From contig CAXXKX010000003.1 in assembly GCA_963676655.2 (NCBI GenBank), forward strand, positions 3,410,001 through 3,474,000: DNA of 64,000 nucleotides. Direction: 5' to 3'. Positions 61,063-64,000 of the stretch are shown piece by piece. The first letter of the stretch is position 1; every line of letters begins with the position of its first letter. The notes below the pieces were generated by a model, which saw only the letters and a list, made by a program, of their open reading frames with translations, did no database searches and had not been told where the DNA came from. This DNA comes from G963676655 sp963676655. GTDB lineage: Bacteria; Verrucomicrobiota; Lentisphaeria; Victivallales; Victivallaceae. The position numbers and the translations under genes are program-made.

Positions 61063-62574
61063 TCAGAGATTTTTGGCAGCGGCGGAGGCGCCGTTAACCA
61101 GAATATTCTGTAAATGGGCCGTGACCGCGTCAATCATGCCCGGAAGCAAGGTCAAATCGCGTCCCCATAGATGTTCATTGGCCAGGATTGTCCCGACCAG
61201 AATCCGCAAGTCATGATTTTTACTGAACGAATACCAGCGTTTTTCGAAGAAGGCCAGAACATCGATATCGTCTTTGATCGAGTATTTTTTTCCGTTGCGG
61301 TCGCCGCGCAGTTCCGGGGCGGCACATCCGACGCCCTGGTAAAACGCGATCAATGCCGCCAGGGAGAATGTCATGCGTACCGGCAGGATGCCTTTATCCT
61401 TGAGATAATCGAGCAGTGAGGGCAGAACCCGGACTTTCCATTTTGACACGCTGTTGAGTGAGATAGACAACAGTTCATGCTCAATGAACGGATTGCGGAA
61501 ACGCTCGAGAACGCTCATTGCGAATTTACGGTTTGAATCATTGTCGCCGCTGACATAAGGCAGGATTTCTTCAAGCAGGGTTTTTTCGAGATATTCGGCA
61601 AAAACTTCATCGTTGAGCATTTCTCCGACCGTATTCAAACCAGCCAGATAAGCGGCCAGAACGCTGGAGGTATGAGCGCCGTTAAGCATCCGTACTTTCC
61701 GGGTTCTATAAGGGGTCATATCATCAGTCCAGACGACATTCAACCCGATTTTATCGAAAGGCAGTTCTTTTGCAATTTCCTCAGGTCCTTCAATAACCCA
61801 CAGATGGAAAACTTCACTGGTGTCGATCAATTTGTCACGATAACCGAGTTCGTTTTCAATATCAGTTGCGGTTTCACGCGGATAGCCGGGAACAATGCGG
61901 TCGACCAGAGTATTGAGGAAGTAGCAGCTTTGTTTAACCCATTCAATGAAATCCTGGCCCAGATTCCAGCCCTTGGCATGTTTAAGGATTATCTGTTTGA
62001 GATTGGTTGCATTTTTTTCTATCAACTCGCAGCAGATTACAACCATGCCCTTATCCGGATCTCCGTTGAACGTCTTAAAGCGTTCAAAGAGGAATGCCGC
62101 GGCTTTGGCCGGGAATGATTCAGGAGTTTCATCAGTCGGTCGACGTTCTTCGACGTAAGCAATCCCGGCTTCGGTTGTATTTGAAAGCATGTAGCGCATA
62201 TCCGGATTGTGGGCGCAATCAAGAAATTCCTCGTAGTTTTCATACGGGGACAGACCGCGGCTTATACAGGTTATGACCTCTTTCTTTTCCTGCAGTTCGC
62301 CATCAAGATAGCCGCGCTGCAGCAGGGTATACATTCCGTCCTGTTCATTCAGCAAATGCGCGATTCCAACCTGGATTGGCTGTACTACTACGACTTTTCC
62401 ATTAAAAAGTCCGGCTTTATTCAGGCAATTGATTTTCCAGTCGGCGAAAGCGCGAAGGAAGTTGCCTTCGCCAAATTGGATAATTCTTTCCGGCATCTGG
62501 TCAAAAGGCCCAACCTCAAGACCTTCCATAAGTTCCGGTTGCGATTGCAATAAATTAAAATTTAATTGTTCCAT
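61063..62574 (-). CDS. uxaB: Tagaturonate reductase (altronate oxidoreductase)
   Basis: The 503-residue NAD-dependent enzyme reduces D-tagaturonate to D-altronate. It has the polyol-dehydrogenase layout: RIIQFGEGNFLRAFADW near residue 29 for NAD, then the mannitol-dehydrogenase-type C-domain with RKVRMLNGAHTSSVLAAYLAG near 295, whose N-x-x-H is catalytic. ATG 62574 is chosen over 62580 because AGAAAAG is better spaced from it. With uxaA it should feed galacturonate from pectin to 2-keto-3-deoxygluconate; uxaC is not in the window. Confidence 0.92.
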   Translation of the reverse strand: MEQLNFNLLQSQPELMEGLEVGPFDQMPERIIQFGEGNFLRAFADWKINCLNKAGLFNGKVVVVQPIQVGIAHLLNEQDGMYTLLQRGYLDGELQEKKEVITCISRGLSPYENYEEFLDCAHNPDMRYMLSNTTEAGIAYVEERRPTDETPESFPAKAAAFLFERFKTFNGDPDKGMVVICCELIEKNATNLKQIILKHAKGWNLGQDFIEWVKQSCYFLNTLVDRIVPGYPRETATDIENELGYRDKLIDTSEVFHLWVIEGPEEIAKELPFDKIGLNVVWTDDMTPYRTRKVRMLNGAHTSSVLAAYLAGLNTVGEMLNDEVFAEYLEKTLLEEILPYVSGDNDSNRKFAMSVLERFRNPFIEHELLSISLNSVSKWKVRVLPSLLDYLKDKGILPVRMTFSLAALIAFYQGVGCAAPELRGDRNGKKYSIKDDIDVLAFFEKRWYSFSKNHDLRILVGTILANEHLWGRDLTLLPGMIDAVTAHLQNILVNGASAAAKNL

Positions 62575-62639
62575 TATCATATCTTTTCTATTTGTTATCA
62601 GTTATGAAAATCCAATATGGATTTAGAGATAAAGCCCAT

Positions 62640-62668
62640 AATATACACTTAGTTAAGTGGTTTTACAA
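62640..62668 (-). promoter_or_regulatory. Promoter of uxaBA
   Basis: On the minus strand TTGTAA (62668-62663) and TATATT (62645-62640) are 17 bases apart. The spacer contains the 14-base palindrome at 62646-62659. The start would be about 60 bases upstream of uxaB. Confidence 0.65.
62646..62659. promoter_or_regulatory. Putative operator in the uxaBA promoter spacer
   Basis: CACTTA-GT-TAAGTG is a perfect inverted repeat lying between the -35 and -10 boxes, a position where a bound repressor blocks polymerase. The divergent GntR/LacI-type gene is the natural candidate. Confidence 0.6.
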
Positions 62669-62914
62669 TTAACATAAAAAGTTAATCATTGATTATTTAC
62701 ACGGATTGTCACATGGGTATCAGATTGGATTAAAATGATAAGATATTATGATTTATTCATGTTTTTTAAGTTTTTTTGAACGATTTCTTAATCTGGTTTC
62801 ATTCGCTCATTTTAAGTTCATTATTTTAAGATAATGACGCTTTTAAGTCATGCGTTTTAAAACTACATGGAATTTTATTATGTATATAGTTTTAATTTTT
62901 TATAATAACACCTG
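62669..62914. other. Central part of the uxaB-regulator divergent region
   Basis: AT-rich DNA without a gene. TTTTAAG recurs at about 62764, 62810, 62824 and 62841, the last three at 14-17 base intervals. Confidence 0.5.
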
Positions 62915-62943
62915 TTGACTTTTTTGATATCATCGGTTATAAT
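62915..62943 (+). promoter_or_regulatory. Promoter of the GntR/LacI-type regulator
   Basis: TTGACT at 62915-62920 and TATAAT at 62938-62943 are 17 bases apart, near-consensus. The start would be near 62950. Confidence 0.85.
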
Positions 62944-62960
62944 ATGTTTATATAAGCACT

Positions 62961-62978
62961 AATATAAGAGGTTATATT
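62961..62978. promoter_or_regulatory. Palindrome enclosing the ribosome-binding site
   Basis: AATATAA and TTATATT are perfect arms around GAGG, so the Shine-Dalgarno AGAGG lies in the loop, eight bases before the ATG. It could be an operator or a translational control hairpin; the AT arms make a weak stem. Confidence 0.5.
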
Positions 62979-62979
62979 G

Positions 62980-64000
62980 ATGGCAAAAGCACAATATCAA
63001 ATCATTACAAACGCATTGATGGAACAAATCCGGAAGGGAAAGTTTAAACCTGGAGACCGGATACCGTCGGCAAGTGAATTGTGCGATACCTATTCGGTTA
63101 GCCAGATTACCGCGCTGCGGGTATTCAAAGAACTGACCAGCGGTAATTTTATTTCAAAAAAAGAAGGTCGCGGTTATTATGTGAAAGGCAGTTCAAGCAC
63201 TAATAAACCTGAAGTATTGCGTGGAGCAATCGGCAGTTTACTGCGTCCGCTGCGTCCCTGGCAGATTGACGATAATTATTTCAATGAGATCAATTGCGCG
63301 GTTCAGAATGAAGCCGGAAGACGAAGACTGAACTTGTTATGGACATACGCCTGCAGTCCATTGAATGAACATTACGCGCCGCCGCATCATTTACAACTTG
63401 AAATGCAGCGTGCGGCATTGGCAATGGCGGATAAAGTTGACGGCTTTCTGCTGGACGAACGAATTGCCGATGAGGTAATAGCTGAAATACAAAAACAGAC
63501 CAGAAAACCTCTGGTGCTGATAAACCGCAGAACCAGGTTGCCAGTCGATACCGTAAATCCGGCAAGTATGCCGGGGGCGATGAAAATGGCGGAAACGGCG
63601 ATCAAATTCGGTTACGAATATTTTATTATCTGCGAATCCGGCGAGGTTAATGTCAAGGAACGTGGTGATTTTTTCAAACAATTTCTTTTGACGCATGGAA
63701 TTATGGAAGAGAATATTACCCATGTTCACGACTGTCATATCAATCCGCATGACGTGAGTATGAATACGCTCTTTTCACATATAGCAACTGGTAAGAAGAA
63801 AAACTTGCGTACTTTTATTTTTTGCGTAACAGACTCTTTTGCGCGTTCGATTTGCCGCGAAATGAAATTTGGTGAAATGACGCCCGGCAAAGATGTCGGG
63901 TTGGCTGGTTTTGGTGGTTTTGGGCAAGCTACCATGGAGGCCCCGGAATTGGCAACTGTGGATATAAAATCCACTGATATGGGTATCCTGGCGGTCGACA
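62980..64000 (+). CDS. GntR-type regulator with LacI-like ligand-binding domain, partial
   Basis: The frame stays open for 340 codons to the window edge, so the C-terminus is missing. Residues 1-70 are a GntR winged helix (LMEQIRKGKFKPGDRIPSAS, then YSVSQITALRVFKEL). Residues from about 100 resemble the periplasmic-binding/LacI fold (VDGFLLDERI, then VLINRRT, TFIFCVTDSFARSI and DVGLAGFGGFG). This GntR-LacI hybrid is common in sugar regulators of this group. It lies divergent to uxaBA, so hexuronate control is likely but inferred. Confidence 0.88.
   Translation, partial: MAKAQYQIITNALMEQIRKGKFKPGDRIPSASELCDTYSVSQITALRVFKELTSGNFISKKEGRGYYVKGSSSTNKPEVLRGAIGSLLRPLRPWQIDDNYFNEINCAVQNEAGRRRLNLLWTYACSPLNEHYAPPHHLQLEMQRAALAMADKVDGFLLDERIADEVIAEIQKQTRKPLVLINRRTRLPVDTVNPASMPGAMKMAETAIKFGYEYFIICESGEVNVKERGDFFKQFLLTHGIMEENITHVHDCHINPHDVSMNTLFSHIATGKKKNLRTFIFCVTDSFARSICREMKFGEMTPGKDVGLAGFGGFGQATMEAPELATVDIKSTDMGILAVD

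Overview
The window reads as a chromosomal segment of a Gram-negative, polysaccharide-degrading bacterium of the Verrucomicrobiota/Lentisphaerota type (Victivallales-like). This is inferred from the mix of families: secreted pseudopilin-like proteins starting FTLIELLVVIAIIAILAS next to CAZyme genes, an exosortase with a PLPG-type sorting tail, kinase-SUMF1 fusions, FHA and PEGA proteins, and DUF4091 proteins. No rRNA or tRNA gene and no CRISPR array was seen.

Region 1 (1-15332, all on the minus strand). After the start of rplU comes a small sugar-isomerase/esterase unit, then a long polysaccharide operon read from 15332 down to 2619: Wzm and Wzt ABC exporter subunits, a glycosyltransferase-radical SAM fusion, glycosyltransferases of families GT2, GT4 and GT9, GDP-mannose 4,6-dehydratase and xerC. 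A GxxExxY-family gene bounded by 28-bp inverted repeats and a 59-bp tandem repeat sits between wzm and wzt. The middle of the operon is AT-rich, with one edge inside wzt at the domain junction, which points to exchange of the glycan-specific part.

Region 2 (15921-36592, plus strand). A reduced Tad-type secretion set (CpaB, FHA-CpaF, TadB, TadC) continues into a DUF192 protein, an FHA membrane protein, a five-repeat PEGA lipoprotein and a GT-C/TPR membrane protein. A separate promoter at 25590 serves a hybrid histidine kinase. Beyond a RAYT-like transposase lie a second GT-C/TPR protein, a TolQ/ExbB-like channel protein coupled to an Asp-TM coiled-coil protein, and a Ser/Thr kinase with PEGA-like and SUMF1 domains. 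The recurring phospho-signalling modules (kinase, FHA, PEGA) suggest that phosphorylation controls an envelope machine.

Region 3 (36602-44824). A DUF4091 protein and a MetF-MetV-like fusion are followed by a compact exosortase locus: a PLPG-CTERM substrate, then, convergent to it, an EpsI-like protein, the exosortase and a large TPR protein.

Region 4 (45353-64000). Two parallel carbohydrate units share one layout: a sugar-type regulator with its own promoter, a pseudopilin-like secreted protein, then exported enzymes. The first has a GntR-solute-binding-protein fusion, a rhamnogalacturonan acetylesterase-like SGNH esterase and a beta-helix protein. The second has a ROK regulator, a DUF4091/CBM9-like protein and a GH130 enzyme. 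A second RAYT-like gene separates them. The end of the window holds uxaB-uxaA (hexuronate catabolism) and a divergent GntR/LacI-type regulator cut by the window edge. Together they suggest pectin or rhamnogalacturonan breakdown feeding galacturonate into UxaB/UxaA. The best candidates for an undescribed system are the regulator-pseudopilin-enzyme units, the Tad/FHA/PEGA cluster and the TolQ-like/coiled-coil/kinase trio.
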